A stretch of 64,000 bases of DNA from NCBI GenBank assembly GCA_000761475.1, contig JQNW01000002.1, forward strand, positions 186,001-250,000. The letters run 5' to 3'. The stretch is from Chromohalobacter israelensis (GTDB lineage: Bacteria > Pseudomonadota > Gammaproteobacteria > Pseudomonadales > Halomonadaceae). The notes beneath the pieces are model-generated. The model worked only from the letters and a program-made list of their open reading frames with translations. It was not told the origin of the DNA and did not search any database. Shown here piece after piece: positions 47,245 to 56,692 of this stretch (positions within the stretch are counted from its first letter, which is position 1; each line of letters starts with the position of its first letter). The position numbers and the translations under genes are program-made.

Positions 47245-48054
47245 ATGACATCACAATACAAAGCCTCTCGGTTTGCCACGCCGCGCGATATGCCGGAGCA
47301 GACTTATCGCTTGAGCAACGTATGCTTGCCAGCGCCTCTCTCCATGGGGGAATTGGAAACTTTCAGCGCCATCAGTCGACAAGTTTCGCCGCTGAGAAAG
47401 CGCCATATACTCTTCGAGCAGGGCGAGGCGTTCAGAAGTCTTTATATCGTGCGTTGCGGAAGCTTGAAGCAGGTATATCGCGATATCACGCGCGAAGAAC
47501 ATGTCACCCAGTTCTATCTGCCCGGCGAAGTCGTGGGACTCGATGCCCTGAGCAGTGGCTTTCATCCCGGTGCCACGATTGCCTTGGAGACCACCTCCGT
47601 TTGCGAAATAGGTCCGGAGTCGATAGAAGAGCTCGCCCATGGCGATCGTACCGAGCGTGGCGTCGGCGGATGTTTCTTGCGTGTCATGAGTCGAGCCATG
47701 CATCAAGAAAGGATGATGGTGCGGCTGTTTCTCAATCGGACGTCCGACGTGAGACTGGCGAGTTTCCTTCTCGCATTGTCGGGCCGCTTTCGCCAGCAAG
47801 GCTACTCACCTTTCTGCTTCCGTCTCTCCATGTCGCGAAGCGATATCGGCAATTATCTCGGGCTGGCCGTCGAGACCGTGAGTCGACTGTTGGGGCGTTT
47901 TCAACACCTGGGGTTGTTGACGGCAAAGGGGCGAGAAATTCGCATCGATGATCTGGAGGCATTGGCCGCGTTGGCGGATGGGCGTTCGCGTCACCCGATC
48001 TGGGATACTGCCGATGAGGCACCCGAACGGCTGGCGTCCATGTCCACGCATTGA
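47245..48054 (+). CDS. FNR-family transcriptional regulator lacking part of the iron-sulfur ligand set
   Basis: 269-residue CRP/FNR regulator. The effector domain aligns with E. coli FNR (FEQGEAFRSLYIVRCGSLKQVYRD, FYLPGEVVGLDALSSGFHPG), and the DNA-recognition helix reads SRSDIGNYLGLAVETVSRLLGRFQ, with the E..SR residues that contact TTGAT. E. coli FNR binds a 4Fe-4S cluster through Cys 20, 23, 29 and 122. Here only the third (C27, in SNVCLPAPLS) and the fourth (C120, in TSVCEIGPE) are found; nothing resembles the first two. C71 is an extra cysteine. Oxygen sensing by the standard cluster seems unlikely. The start follows GGGGAGTCAACC. Lies divergent from the helical protein at 46527. Confidence 0.9.
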   Translation: MTSQYKASRFATPRDMPEQTYRLSNVCLPAPLSMGELETFSAISRQVSPLRKRHILFEQGEAFRSLYIVRCGSLKQVYRDITREEHVTQFYLPGEVVGLDALSSGFHPGATIALETTSVCEIGPESIEELAHGDRTERGVGGCFLRVMSRAMHQERMMVRLFLNRTSDVRLASFLLALSGRFRQQGYSPFCFRLSMSRSDIGNYLGLAVETVSRLLGRFQHLGLLTAKGREIRIDDLEALAALADGRSRHPIWDTADEAPERLASMSTH

Positions 48055-48154
48055 GGTGGAAATGATATCGGTAGCGATCAGGATGATGACGACAATGAAG
48101 GCAAGCGATCATGGCAAGGGCTTGGTGGAGAGGGCGCCAAATACGTCATGATGC

Positions 48155-48241
48155 TGGTGCCCGGAGCCGGACTTGAACCGGCACGGTGTTACCACCGAGA
48201 GATTTTAAGTCTCTTGCGTCTACCAATTTCGCCATCCGGGC
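48155..48241 (-). tRNA. tRNA-Leu (anticodon TAA)
   Basis: 87 bases including an encoded CCA. Acceptor stem GCCCGGA pairs with TCCGGGC. The anticodon loop CTTAAAA gives TAA, the D arm and the long variable arm of tRNA-Leu are present, and the T loop TTCAAGT is normal. Last gene of the Gly-Cys-Leu transcript, the same order as glyW-cysT-leuZ in E. coli. Confidence 0.96.
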
Positions 48242-48276
48242 TAACGGATGTGGAAGAGAACACCGCGGGGAAATGA

Positions 48277-48350
48277 TGGAGGCTGGAGTCGGAATCGAAC
48301 CGGCGTACACGGAGTTGCAGTCCGCTGCATAACCACTCTGCCATCCAGCC
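48277..48350 (-). tRNA. tRNA-Cys (anticodon GCA)
   Basis: 74 bases with encoded CCA. Acceptor GGCTGGA pairs with TCCAGCC, the anticodon loop is CTGCAAC, and the discriminator base is T (U73), the main identity element of tRNA-Cys. T loop TTCGATT is normal. Middle of the Gly-Cys-Leu transcript. Confidence 0.96.
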
Positions 48351-48424
48351 TATGAGTGCCTGATAGAACAGGCCAACCACTTGGCTTGAAAGCCTGACAC
48401 AAGACATGCAGGGCTTCCAAAAGT

Positions 48425-48475
48425 TGGAGCGGGAAACGAGATTCGTCCGGGCTGGCGTTCCAGCTCGCGACCCTC
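48425..48475 (-). pseudogene. Broken 3' portion of a tRNA-Gly gene
   Basis: The 21 bases at 48425-48445 are identical to the 3' end (with CCA) of the intact tRNA-Gly at 48503-48523, in the same orientation. An 18-base insertion (48446-48463) replaces two bases of the T loop, after which 12 bases (48464-48475) again match the T arm and variable region. The anticodon arm, D arm and 5' acceptor strand are absent, so it cannot be functional. Confidence 0.85.
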
Positions 48476-48502
48476 ATTGGCCGTTCCAATACCACCAAGT
48501 TC

Positions 48503-48578
48503 TGGAGCGGGAAACGAGATTCGAACTCGCGACCCTCGCCTTGGCAAGGCGATGCTCTTACCACTGAGCTATTCCCGC
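48503..48578 (-). tRNA. tRNA-Gly (anticodon GCC)
   Basis: 76 bases with encoded CCA. Acceptor GCGGGAA pairs with TTCCCGC, anticodon loop TTGCCAA gives GCC, discriminator T. T loop TTCGAAT is normal. First gene after a near-consensus promoter, directly downstream of pgsA. Confidence 0.97.
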
Positions 48579-48594
48579 CCGAACTCGAGGACGC

Positions 48595-48622
48595 ATTATA
48601 AGGATAAGTCTGTGAATGTCAA
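48595..48622 (-). promoter_or_regulatory. Strong sigma-70 promoter of the tRNA Gly-Cys-Leu operon
   Basis: On the minus strand a perfect TTGACA (plus positions 48617-48622) and a perfect TATAAT (48595-48600) are separated by 16 bases, followed by a GC-rich discriminator (GCGTCC) typical of stringently controlled stable-RNA promoters. Transcription would begin only about ten bases before tRNA-Gly. Confidence 0.93.
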
Positions 48623-48648
48623 ACGTTTATGCGCCTCATCCTGGATGC

Positions 48649-49197
48649 TCACATGGAGCGCGTGAGCTCTGGCCAGGCGGCACGCATGTACTGGTACATC
48701 GACCACAGGGTCAGCGCGGCGGCGACGTAAAGCAGCACGACCCCCACGTTGGCGATCATGGTGCCTGGCGCAAAGCCCAGCAGCAGCAGCAGAGAGACCA
48801 TTTGCAGCGTGGTCTTGAGCTTGCCGATCCAGGAAACCGCGACGCTGCCGCGTTTGCCTAGCTCCGCCATCCACTCGCGCAAGGCCGAGATGACGATTTC
48901 GCGGCCGATGATCACCAGTCCCGGCAGCGTCAGCCAGGCGGTATCGAAGCGTTCAATCAGCAACGCCAGCGCAACCGCGACCATCAGCTTGTCCGCCACG
49001 GGGTCGAGGAAGGCACCGAAGGGAGTGCTCTGATTCCAGCGGCGTGCCAGATAGCCGTCGAGCCAGTCGGTAACGGCAGCGAGCCCGAAAAGGCCGGCGC
49101 ACAGCAGCAAACTCCAGGCATAAGGGAGATAGAAGGCGATCACCAGCAACGGAATGCACGCGATTCGGGCAAGCGTCAATAGGTTGGGAATGTTCAT
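48649..49197 (-). CDS. pgsA: CDP-diacylglycerol--glycerol-3-phosphate 3-phosphatidyltransferase
   Basis: Inner-membrane enzyme making phosphatidylglycerophosphate, the committed step to phosphatidylglycerol and cardiolipin. 182 residues with four to five helices. The CDP-alcohol phosphotransferase motif D-G-x2-A-R-x8-G-x3-D-x3-D is complete in [27 protein letters not shown]. Lies 64 bases after uvrC. The gacA(uvrY)-uvrC-pgsA-tRNA order is conserved with E. coli. Confidence 0.97.
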   Translation of the reverse strand: MNIPNLLTLARIACIPLLVIAFYLPYAWSLLLCAGLFGLAAVTDWLDGYLARRWNQSTPFGAFLDPVADKLMVAVALALLIERFDTAWLTLPGLVIIGREIVISALREWMAELGKRGSVAVSWIGKLKTTLQMVSLLLLLGFAPGTMIANVGVVLLYVAAALTLWSMYQYMRAAWPELTRSM

Positions 49198-49261
49198 CGA
49201 GCGACGTAAGTCCTGGCTGGTGAATGAGGTAACCGCATTATTCTATCTTTCCGCTCATGGC

Positions 49262-51076
49262 TCATCCATGCAAGGCTTGATGGATGGTCGTGGCCATTTG
49301 GGCGCTGATGCCGGGCACACGCGCCAACTCGTCGCGACTGGCCTGGCGCACGCCCTGCAGCCCACCGAAGAAGCGCAGCAACTCCCGGCGACGCTTGGGC
49401 CCGATCCCGGGAATGTCCTGCAGGGTCGAAGTACGGCGTTGCTTGTCGCGTTGCTGACGATGACCGGTGATCGCGAAGCGGTGGGCTTCGTCGCGAATAT
49501 GCTGAATGAGGTGCAGCCCCGGCGATGCGCTGTCCAGTGCCAGACTGTTGTCGACGGTTTCCAGAAACAGCGTCTCGAGTCCGGGCTTGCGTGTCGTGCC
49601 CTTGGCCACGCCGAGCAGATGCGTTCCGGTGATGCCGACGTCCTCGAGCACCTCGCGTGCCATGTTGAGCTGTCCCTTGCCGCCATCGACGATCAGGATG
49701 TCGGGAAGCTTGCTGTCGTCCTGAGTCAAGCGTTTGTAGCGTCGAGTCAGGGCCTGCCGCATGGCCGCGTAGTCGTCCCCCGCTGCCACGCCCTCGATGT
49801 TGAAACGTCGGTAATCGGATTTGACCGGCCCGTCCTGGTCGAACACCACGCAGGAGGCGACCGTCGCCTCGCCATGGCTATGGCTGATGTCGAAGCATTC
49901 CAGGCGTGTCGGTGTCTCCTGCAGCTGCATGGCGTCACGCAGGGAGGCGAAACGCTTGGCCAGCTGCGAACGATTGGCCAGTTGCGTGGTGAGGTGTTGC
50001 TCGGCATTGGTTTCCGCCAGGCGCAACCACTGGGCACGGTGGCCGCGAACCTGATGGGCCAGGCGAATCCGCTTGCCGGCACGCTCGGAGAGGGCGGCTT
50101 GAATGACGTCGCTGTCCGCCAGGGGCAGGGCCGTGATGACTTCCGCGGGAATCTCGCGCTCATGCCCCAGGTAATAATGGCTGATGAACTCGCCGAGAAG
50201 CGCCTCCGCCGTGAGATCCAGCCCGTTCTGGGGCATATGGTGGCGAGCGCCGAGCATGCGGCCGCCACGCACGGCCAGTGCGCTGATGCAGAGGCCGCCG
50301 GGGCGCTCGGCCAGAGCGAAGATGTCGGCATCGCCGTCCCCGGTATCGACGATTTGGCGTTCCTGCAGGCGGCGCAGTTGCTGGATCTGGTCGCGCAGGC
50401 GTGCGGCTTCCTCGAAATCCAGCGCCTGACTGGCGGTTTCCATGTCGCGTGTCAGTTGCGCGGTGACCTGCTCGCTGCGCCCTTCCAGGCACATGATGGC
50501 GTGGTCGATATCGCGCTGGTATTCCTCGCGACCGATGTAGTCGACACAGGGAGCGCTGCAGCGCTGAATTTGATATTGCAGGCAGGGCCGGGTGCGGTGC
50601 GCGAAGACACTGTCCTCGCAGTTGCGGATGCGAAAGATCTTCTGCATCAACGACAGGCTTTCACGCACCGCCGTGGTGCTCGGAAACGGCCCCAGGTAAC
50701 GGCCGTCGCCACGTTTCTGCCGCGCGCGCTTGAATTCGAGGGCGGGGTAGGGGTGCCGGTCCGAGACGAAGATGAACGGGTACGATTTATCGTCACGCAG
50801 GAGGATGTTGTACGGCGGACGCTGCTCCTTGATGAGCGTCTGCTCGAGCAGCAGGGCCTCTGTCTCGGTCCGCGTGATGGTGACCTGGATGTCCTCGATC
50901 CGGCTGACCAGGGCCTGGGTCTTGGCGTTCAGCGCGCCACGGAAGTAGCTGGCGAGGCGGGCCTTCAGCCGTTTGGCCTTGCCGACGTACAGCACGTTGC
51001 CTTCGGCATCCAGCATGCGATACACGCCGGGTGACTCGGAAACCGTCTTGAGGAAGTGCTTGGCATCGAAGCTCAT
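49262..51076 (-). CDS. uvrC: Excinuclease ABC subunit C
   Basis: Makes both incisions in nucleotide excision repair with UvrA and UvrB. The N-terminal GIY-YIG nuclease is PGVYRMLDAEGNVLYVGKAKRLKARLASYF; a Cys cluster follows in the C-x-x-C-region around IRNCEDSVFAHRTRPCLQYQ. The UvrB-binding UVR motif is DFEEAARLRDQIQQLR, the second nuclease domain contains ECFDISHSHGEATVAS with the catalytic Asp, and two helix-hairpin-helix units close the protein (IPGIGPKRRRELLRFFG, VPGISAQMATTIHQAL). 604 residues, normal length. Between gacA and pgsA on the same strand. Confidence 0.98.
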   Translation of the reverse strand: MSFDAKHFLKTVSESPGVYRMLDAEGNVLYVGKAKRLKARLASYFRGALNAKTQALVSRIEDIQVTITRTETEALLLEQTLIKEQRPPYNILLRDDKSYPFIFVSDRHPYPALEFKRARQKRGDGRYLGPFPSTTAVRESLSLMQKIFRIRNCEDSVFAHRTRPCLQYQIQRCSAPCVDYIGREEYQRDIDHAIMCLEGRSEQVTAQLTRDMETASQALDFEEAARLRDQIQQLRRLQERQIVDTGDGDADIFALAERPGGLCISALAVRGGRMLGARHHMPQNGLDLTAEALLGEFISHYYLGHEREIPAEVITALPLADSDVIQAALSERAGKRIRLAHQVRGHRAQWLRLAETNAEQHLTTQLANRSQLAKRFASLRDAMQLQETPTRLECFDISHSHGEATVASCVVFDQDGPVKSDYRRFNIEGVAAGDDYAAMRQALTRRYKRLTQDDSKLPDILIVDGGKGQLNMAREVLEDVGITGTHLLGVAKGTTRKPGLETLFLETVDNSLALDSASPGLHLIQHIRDEAHRFAITGHRQQRDKQRRTSTLQDIPGIGPKRRRELLRFFGGLQGVRQASRDELARVPGISAQMATTIHQALHG

Positions 51077-51168
51077 GGGCGCGGGGGAATCGTTGCATGG
51101 ATCATGCCCGCCAGTGTATCAAAGGAGGACGGGGCCCGGCGCGCCCTGCGATGCCGATATGCCTGGTA

Positions 51169-51813
51169 TCACGACGCCTCGTAGCCGTCGATCAATCCAT
51201 AGCGCAGTCCGAGGTGGGTGAGTTCGACGTCGGACTGGACGTTGAGCTTCTCGAAAATGCGGTAGCGGTAGGTGTTGACCGTCTTGGGGCTCAGGAACAG
51301 GCGATCGGATATATCGCTGACCTTCTGACAATTGACGATCATCATCGCGACCTGCAGTTCGCGATGCGAGAGTTGATCGAAGGGATTGTCCTGTGTCCCC
51401 ATCTTGGAAAGCACGACTTTCTGCGCGATGTCGGGGCTGATGTAGCGCTGCCCATCGAAAATGGCGCGGATGGCACGCACCATTTCATCGAGCTCCGTGC
51501 CCTTGCTGATGAAGCCCGCGGCACCGGCGTCCATCAGGCGTTGCGCAAAGGCTTCCTCCAGAAAGGCGGTCACGATCACGACCTTGATATCCGACATGCC
51601 GCGCATGATCTTGCGTGTGGCTTCGAGCCCGCCGATGCCGGGCATGCGGATGTCCATCAACACGATATCGGGGCGCAATTCACGCGCCATGTTGACGGCC
51701 TCCTCGCCATCGACAGCCTCGGCGATGACCTTCAAGCCGTCCTCGGAATCGAGCATGCGGGCGATGCTAGTACGTACCAAATGGTGATCGTCAGCGACAA
51801 GAACCTTGATCAA
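51169..51813 (-). CDS. gacA: GacA/UvrY response regulator
   Basis: Response regulator of the GacS/GacA (BarA/UvrY) system, which drives the small RNAs that sequester CsrA/RsmA. Receiver domain: LIKVLVADDHHLVR, phospho-acceptor D in DIVLMDIRMPGIGG (about residue 54), and K in GFISKGTE. C-terminal LuxR-type HTH: LSHRELQVAMMIVNCQKVSDISDRLFLSPKTVNTYRYRIFEKLNV. I favour a TTG start at 51813 because AGGAG precedes it at ideal spacing and it yields 214 residues, the GacA length; an ATG six codons upstream is the alternative. Followed by uvrC after 92 bases, as in most gammaproteobacteria. Confidence 0.95.
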   Translation of the reverse strand: MIKVLVADDHHLVRTSIARMLDSEDGLKVIAEAVDGEEAVNMARELRPDIVLMDIRMPGIGGLEATRKIMRGMSDIKVVIVTAFLEEAFAQRLMDAGAAGFISKGTELDEMVRAIRAIFDGQRYISPDIAQKVVLSKMGTQDNPFDQLSHRELQVAMMIVNCQKVSDISDRLFLSPKTVNTYRYRIFEKLNVQSDVELTHLGLRYGLIDGYEAS

Positions 51814-52163
51814 GGGAACTCCTGCAATCAATCGCCGGTTAGCGGAATGGTGACCTCGATGGCCCTGGCGAAGGCCATTGTGACGTTATTATGGGAGGTC
51901 GCGATGCGTTTCGCTATGTGCGAGCTTCGTCGTCTTCATATCAAGACGTCCTAAAATCAACGTAACAGCAATGTTCCCGTTATGCTGCCATCGATTTTGC
52001 ATTTCCGCGCTTTCTGCGGCGGTGGATATGGCGTGCCAGGAAGGAAGAAAAACGCGTCTTGACACGAGGCAAGGAGGTTCGTAGTATACGCAGCGTTCCA
52101 GGGCGCTGTGGCGGAATCGCGTCCTTGGCAGTGAAAGATGCATGCGACATGCATCGATGATTC
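51814..52163. other. Intergenic region between gacA and tRNA-Ala
   Basis: About 350 bases without a credible gene. It carries the gacA promoter region on one strand and the tRNA-Ala promoter (52059-52087) on the other. I see no other repeat or hairpin that stands out. Confidence 0.5.
52059..52087 (+). promoter_or_regulatory. Sigma-70 promoter of tRNA-Ala
   Basis: Perfect TTGACA at 52059-52064 and TAGTAT at 52082-52087 with 17-base spacing. Transcription would start about 70 bases before the tRNA, giving a leader that must be removed by processing. Confidence 0.82.
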
Positions 52164-52245
52164 GGGGCCTTAGCTCAGTTGGGAGAGCGCAACACTGGCA
52201 GTGTTGAGGTCAGCGGTTCGAACTCGAACCCGCTAGGCTCCACCA
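52164..52245 (+). tRNA. tRNA-Ala (anticodon GGC) with an enlarged T loop
   Basis: 82 bases including CCA, instead of the usual 76. Acceptor GGGGCCT pairs with AGGCTCC (one G-T pair), the D arm and the anticodon arm CAACA-CTGGCAG-TGTTG are normal and give anticodon GGC. The T stem AGCGG/CCGCT is intact, but the T loop is 13 bases, TTCGAACTCGAAC, in place of 7: the hexamer TCGAAC is tandemly duplicated. Promoter upstream and a strong terminator downstream are both in place. A standard tRNA is expected to need a 7-base T loop for the D-loop contacts. Confidence 0.85.
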
Positions 52246-52265
52246 ATATTCCGCTCGAATACCAG

Positions 52266-52295
52266 GCCGCCGACGCAATGCGTCGGCGGCTTTTT
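52266..52295 (+). terminator. Rho-independent terminator of tRNA-Ala
   Basis: Perfect 11-base stem GCCGCCGACGC / GCGTCGGCGGC with a 3-base loop followed by TTTTT, 20 bases after the tRNA. Confidence 0.93.
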
Positions 52296-52356
52296 CGTGT
52301 GGGTGGAGGGTTCGTCGGCGACCGCTTTGGGCCGGTCGTGCGTGATGGTCCGGAGA

Positions 52357-52530
52357 TTACGGGCTGGCGGGGCCGCTGGCGCCGCATTCCAGACAGCGGT
52401 ATTGCATGCCGTCCTGGGCATGACGCTCCTCGAATGCCTGAAGACGTTCGTCATCGCTGATGGTCTCGCTGAGGCTGCACGCCGGACATTCGATGGTGCG
52501 TTCGTTGTCGTTCTGCTCGATGAGAAACAT
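52357..52530 (-). CDS. Zinc-ribbon miniprotein
   Basis: 57 residues, MFLIEQNDNERTIECPACSL..., with a Cys4 zinc-ribbon pattern CPAC and CLEC about 30 residues apart. The AGGAGAGCATC before the ATG is a good ribosome site, and the longer open frame is rejected. Too short to assign; it resembles small zinc-ribbon proteins of unknown function that accompany many gammaproteobacterial genes. Single gene facing the tRNA-Ala terminator. Confidence 0.7.
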   Translation of the reverse strand: MFLIEQNDNERTIECPACSLSETISDDERLQAFEERHAQDGMQYRCLECGASGPASP

Positions 52531-52889
52531 GATGCTCTCCTGCCGTGGTCTCGACTCGATATGAAGCATGTTCGCCGTGCTGTGACGGCAAGGCACGAAG
52601 CCTGTGAGCGCGCGGCTCATAGAGTGAAAAGTCGGCGTTTGGCCGGACAACGTCAACGTAGACATTGGCGACGTCCGGGTAGTAAAAAATCAACCGGAAA
52701 TGCGGTCGATGTCGGCGCGCAAACTCATGTGGCGGGCAAGTCGAGAGAGCAGAGGCGTTTTCGTCGGCGTAGTCGAATTACAAGCGAGCCGACTACAGGC
52801 CGAAGACGGCGCTTGTGGAGGGCATGAACCGGCCAGATCGTTGCCAGAAAGATGGCGCGGCATCGTTCTGGCCGGTCTCGGTCTTGGCG
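52531..52889. other. Intergenic region between the zinc-ribbon gene and argF
   Basis: About 360 bases with no supportable gene; open frames here run into argF antisense and lack start signals. A 9-base inverted repeat (CCGGCCAGA at 52829-52837, TCTGGCCGG at 52867-52875) just after the argF stop could end argF transcription but lacks a T tract. Confidence 0.45.
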
Positions 52890-53807
52890 TTATTCGACTT
52901 TGCCCAGCAGCAGGAATTCGATCAGGGCTTTCTGGGCGTGCAGGCGGTTGCCGGCTTCCTGCCATACCACGGCGCGTGGGTCGTCGAGTAACGTGGTGCT
53001 GATTTCCTCGCCACGGTGGGCGGGCAGGCAATGCAGGAACAGCACGTTATCGGCGGCATGATCGAGCAGCTTCTCGGTGACCTGAAAGCCGGCGAAATCC
53101 CGCTCGCGCCGGGCCTGCTCCTCTTCCTGACCCATCGAGGCCCAGACGTCGGTGGTGACGAGATCCGCGCCCTGCACCGCTTGCCGTGGGTCGTGAAGGA
53201 TTTCCACGCGTTCGCCGGCCGCGGCCACGATGTCGGCATCCGGCTCGTAGCCGGGCGGGCAGCACACCCGCAGCCGAAAATCGAACTGCCGTGCCGCGTT
53301 GATCCAGGAATGGCACATGTTGTTGCCGTCGCCGATCCATACCGCCGTCTTGCCCTTGACCGAGCCACGGCATTCGGTCCAGGTCATGACATCGGCCAGC
53401 AGCTGGCATGGATGGTAATCGTCCGTCAGGGCATTGATCACGGGGACCGCGCTGGCGGCGGCATATTCCTCGAGCCCGGCATGCGAGAAGGTGCGAATCA
53501 TGACGATGTCCACCATCTCGGCGAGCACGCGGGCGGTGTCGCCGATCGGTTCGCCGCGTCCCAGTTGCGTGTCCCGTGGAGAAAGGAACAGCGCATGGCC
53601 GCCGAAGTGCGCCATGGCGGTCTCGAAGGAGACCCGGGTACGCGTCGAGGACTTCTCGAAAAACATCGCCAGCGTGCGGTTGGTGAAGGGCGTGTAGGTC
53701 GGCCCTTGTGCCTTGAGGCGGTTCTTGATGGTGATCGCACGCTGAATGAGGTGGCTGAGCTCCTCGGGTGTCAGATCGAGTAAGGTCAAGAAATGGCGTG
53801 TGGCCAT
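52890..53807 (-). CDS. argF: Ornithine carbamoyltransferase
   Basis: Makes citrulline from ornithine and carbamoyl phosphate in arginine synthesis. 305 residues. The carbamoyl phosphate motif [16 protein letters not shown] is intact, [12 protein letters not shown] follows, and ornithine is bound through the [14 protein letters not shown] loop with the active-site Cys. The ATG is preceded by AGGAG; the longer frame is not family-like. argG, the next enzyme, lies 2.5 kb away on the other strand, so the pathway genes are near each other but not in one operon. Confidence 0.97.
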   Translation of the reverse strand: MATRHFLTLLDLTPEELSHLIQRAITIKNRLKAQGPTYTPFTNRTLAMFFEKSSTRTRVSFETAMAHFGGHALFLSPRDTQLGRGEPIGDTARVLAEMVDIVMIRTFSHAGLEEYAAASAVPVINALTDDYHPCQLLADVMTWTECRGSVKGKTAVWIGDGNNMCHSWINAARQFDFRLRVCCPPGYEPDADIVAAAGERVEILHDPRQAVQGADLVTTDVWASMGQEEEQARRERDFAGFQVTEKLLDHAADNVLFLHCLPAHRGEEISTTLLDDPRAVVWQEAGNRLHAQKALIEFLLLGKVE

Positions 53808-53870
53808 GGCGACGCTCCTTGCAGATGAAATCGACGGCACTCGCCAACGAAAAGAAACGGGGCGCGGCGG

Positions 53871-53884
53871 GCCCCGATCGGGGC
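53871..53884. repeat. Perfect 14-base palindrome upstream of argF
   Basis: GCCCCGATCGGGGC lies 63 bases upstream of the argF start. It does not resemble an ArgR box and may be an operator or a chance GC-rich palindrome. Confidence 0.5.
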
Positions 53885-54090
53885 TCATCCTCGCGCACCC
53901 GGCCTCGTGCAGGGCGACATGCGGGCCGTACGGAAAGTCGACCATCCTAGCCAGCCTGCCGAGATGGCGCAATGTCGTCGTCACGAGGGCTGTTTTCGGC
54001 GTTCGCCATCAGTAGAATGGGCCTACATTCACCCGACGTCTTGCGGAGGCGCCGGCCAATGGGCAAGTCGCCCCGCGTGAGGAAACTGAG

Positions 54091-54429
54091 ATGAGCACGA
54101 CTCTCGAAAACATTCAGCAGCAAATCGGCGAAAACACGATTCTGCTTTACATGAAAGGCACGCCCCAACTGCCGCAGTGCGGATTTTCCGCGCAGGCTGT
54201 CCAGGCGGTGATGGCATGTGGCGAGCGCTTTGCGTTCGTGAACATCCTCGACAATCCGGACATTCGCGCCGAACTGCCCAAGTACGCCAACTGGCCGACG
54301 TTCCCGCAGCTGTGGGTCAACGGCGAGCTGGTCGGTGGCTGCGACATCATCGTGGAAATGTACGAAAGCGGCGAGCTGGAAAAGCTCATCAAGGATGCCG
54401 CGGCCAGCGCCGAAACCGAAAAGGAATGA
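54091..54429 (+). CDS. grxD: Monothiol glutaredoxin (Grx4/GrxD type)
   Basis: Iron-sulfur cluster carrier and delivery protein. 112 residues: the CGFS active site in MKGTPQLPQCGFSAQAVQ, the TFPQLWVNGELVGGCDI cis-Pro and glutathione-binding region, and an acidic C-terminus. Binds a 2Fe-2S cluster as a dimer with glutathione in known homologues. Single gene, followed by a bidirectional-looking terminator shared with convergent rnt. Confidence 0.96.
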   Translation: MSTTLENIQQQIGENTILLYMKGTPQLPQCGFSAQAVQAVMACGERFAFVNILDNPDIRAELPKYANWPTFPQLWVNGELVGGCDIIVEMYESGELEKLIKDAAASAETEKE

Positions 54430-54486
54430 GGCGCAAGCAGGTGGATCCTTGATCCGCGGCCCGCTCCGAAGGGGGGGCGGTATAGC

Positions 54487-54520
54487 GAAAGCCCCGTCGG
54501 CTCACACCGGCGGGGCTTTC
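54487..54520. terminator. Bidirectional terminator between grxD and rnt
   Basis: 14-base stem with one T-G pair (GAAAGCCCCGTCGG against CCGGCGGGGCTTTC) and a 6-base loop. The stem ends in GAAA and TTTC, followed by GTTTG, so a short U tract is formed in either direction between two convergent genes. Confidence 0.85.
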
Positions 54521-54538
54521 GTTTGTCGGACCTGAGCG

Positions 54539-55204
54539 TCAGTCCTCGTCCATGCCCTGTTCCTTCAAGGCCAGATCCCAGCCGCCCAGGTTCTTGTAAC
54601 GGTTGACCATGGCGCAGAACAGCTCGGCGGTGCGTTCGGTATCGTAGCGCGCGGAGTGGGCGGAGGCATTGTCGAACTCGATTCCCGCCGCTCGGCAGGC
54701 ACGTGCCAGGACGGTCTGGCCATACACCAGCCCGCCGAGCGTCGCGGTGTCGAAGCAGGAAAAAGGGTGGAACGGATTGCGCTTGATGCCGTTGCGCTCG
54801 ACGGCGGCATTCAGAAAGCCCTGATCGAAAGCGGCGTTGTGGCCGACGAGTATGGCGCGCGTGCACTGATTGGCCTTGATGGCCTTGCGGACCGGCTTGA
54901 AGATCTCGCCGAGCGCGTCGTGTTCGCTCAGCGCGACCTGCTGGCGCAGCGGACTGTCGAGGTCGATGCCGGTGAAGTCCAGTGCTGCCTGTTCGATGTT
55001 GGCACCCTCGAAAGGGCGCACATGAAAGGCGTGCGTGTCATCGGGCATGAGGTTGCCCTGGGCATCCATGGTCAAGGTCACGGCGGCGATTTCGAGCAAG
55101 GCATCGCGTTGGGCGTTGAAGCCACCGGTTTCCAGATCGACCACCACCGGGAGAAAGCCTCGAAAACGTTGAGCCATCAAATCGCGTGCCTGGCCGTCGC
55201 TCAT
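54539..55204 (-). CDS. rnt: Ribonuclease T
   Basis: DEDDh 3'-5' exoribonuclease that trims the CCA end of tRNA and other stable RNAs. 221 residues: the first Asp and Glu of DEDD in [40 protein letters not shown] for the second Asp, and the His and last Asp in [16 protein letters not shown]. The [28 protein letters not shown] start is family-like. Convergent with grxD. Confidence 0.95.
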   Translation of the reverse strand: MSDGQARDLMAQRFRGFLPVVVDLETGGFNAQRDALLEIAAVTLTMDAQGNLMPDDTHAFHVRPFEGANIEQAALDFTGIDLDSPLRQQVALSEHDALGEIFKPVRKAIKANQCTRAILVGHNAAFDQGFLNAAVERNGIKRNPFHPFSCFDTATLGGLVYGQTVLARACRAAGIEFDNASAHSARYDTERTAELFCAMVNRYKNLGGWDLALKEQGMDED

Positions 55205-55337
55205 GCTTTTGCTCCCATCCCAATGCGGTCTCGATAAGCGTCGCCACGCCCGGGTGGGGGCGACAAAGTGGCAGCGAGTGTAGCATTTTCGCCCCCCGAC
55301 GTCCCGCCGCTCGGTGTTACTGAACGGCGCTCGGCGC

Positions 55338-55343
55338 TATAAT
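55338..55343 (+). promoter_or_regulatory. Probable minus-10 of the argG promoter
   Basis: Perfect TATAAT hexamer about 70 bases before the argG ATG; no convincing minus-35 at 16-18 bases. Confidence 0.4.
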
Positions 55344-55414
55344 CGGGTCACGCGTTACGCTGTGTTCGCGCAGCCGACCCACTCGATCAACATCCATCTG
55401 TTCAGGAGTCCCGC

Positions 55415-56635
<1,221 letters not shown>

Positions 56636-56692
56636 TCGTCTTCGGGCCGGCGCGCGCGTGTCGCGCCGGCCTCCACGCGCAGGGAGAATGTC

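Noticed and set aside
48476-48502. A mobile element between the two tRNA-Gly 3' ends
   Set aside because: Only 27 bases lie between them; no integrase or other element gene is nearby.
52690-53031. 113-codon frame overlapping the argF 3' end
   Set aside because: Pro/Arg-rich, no ribosome site, overlaps argF in another frame.
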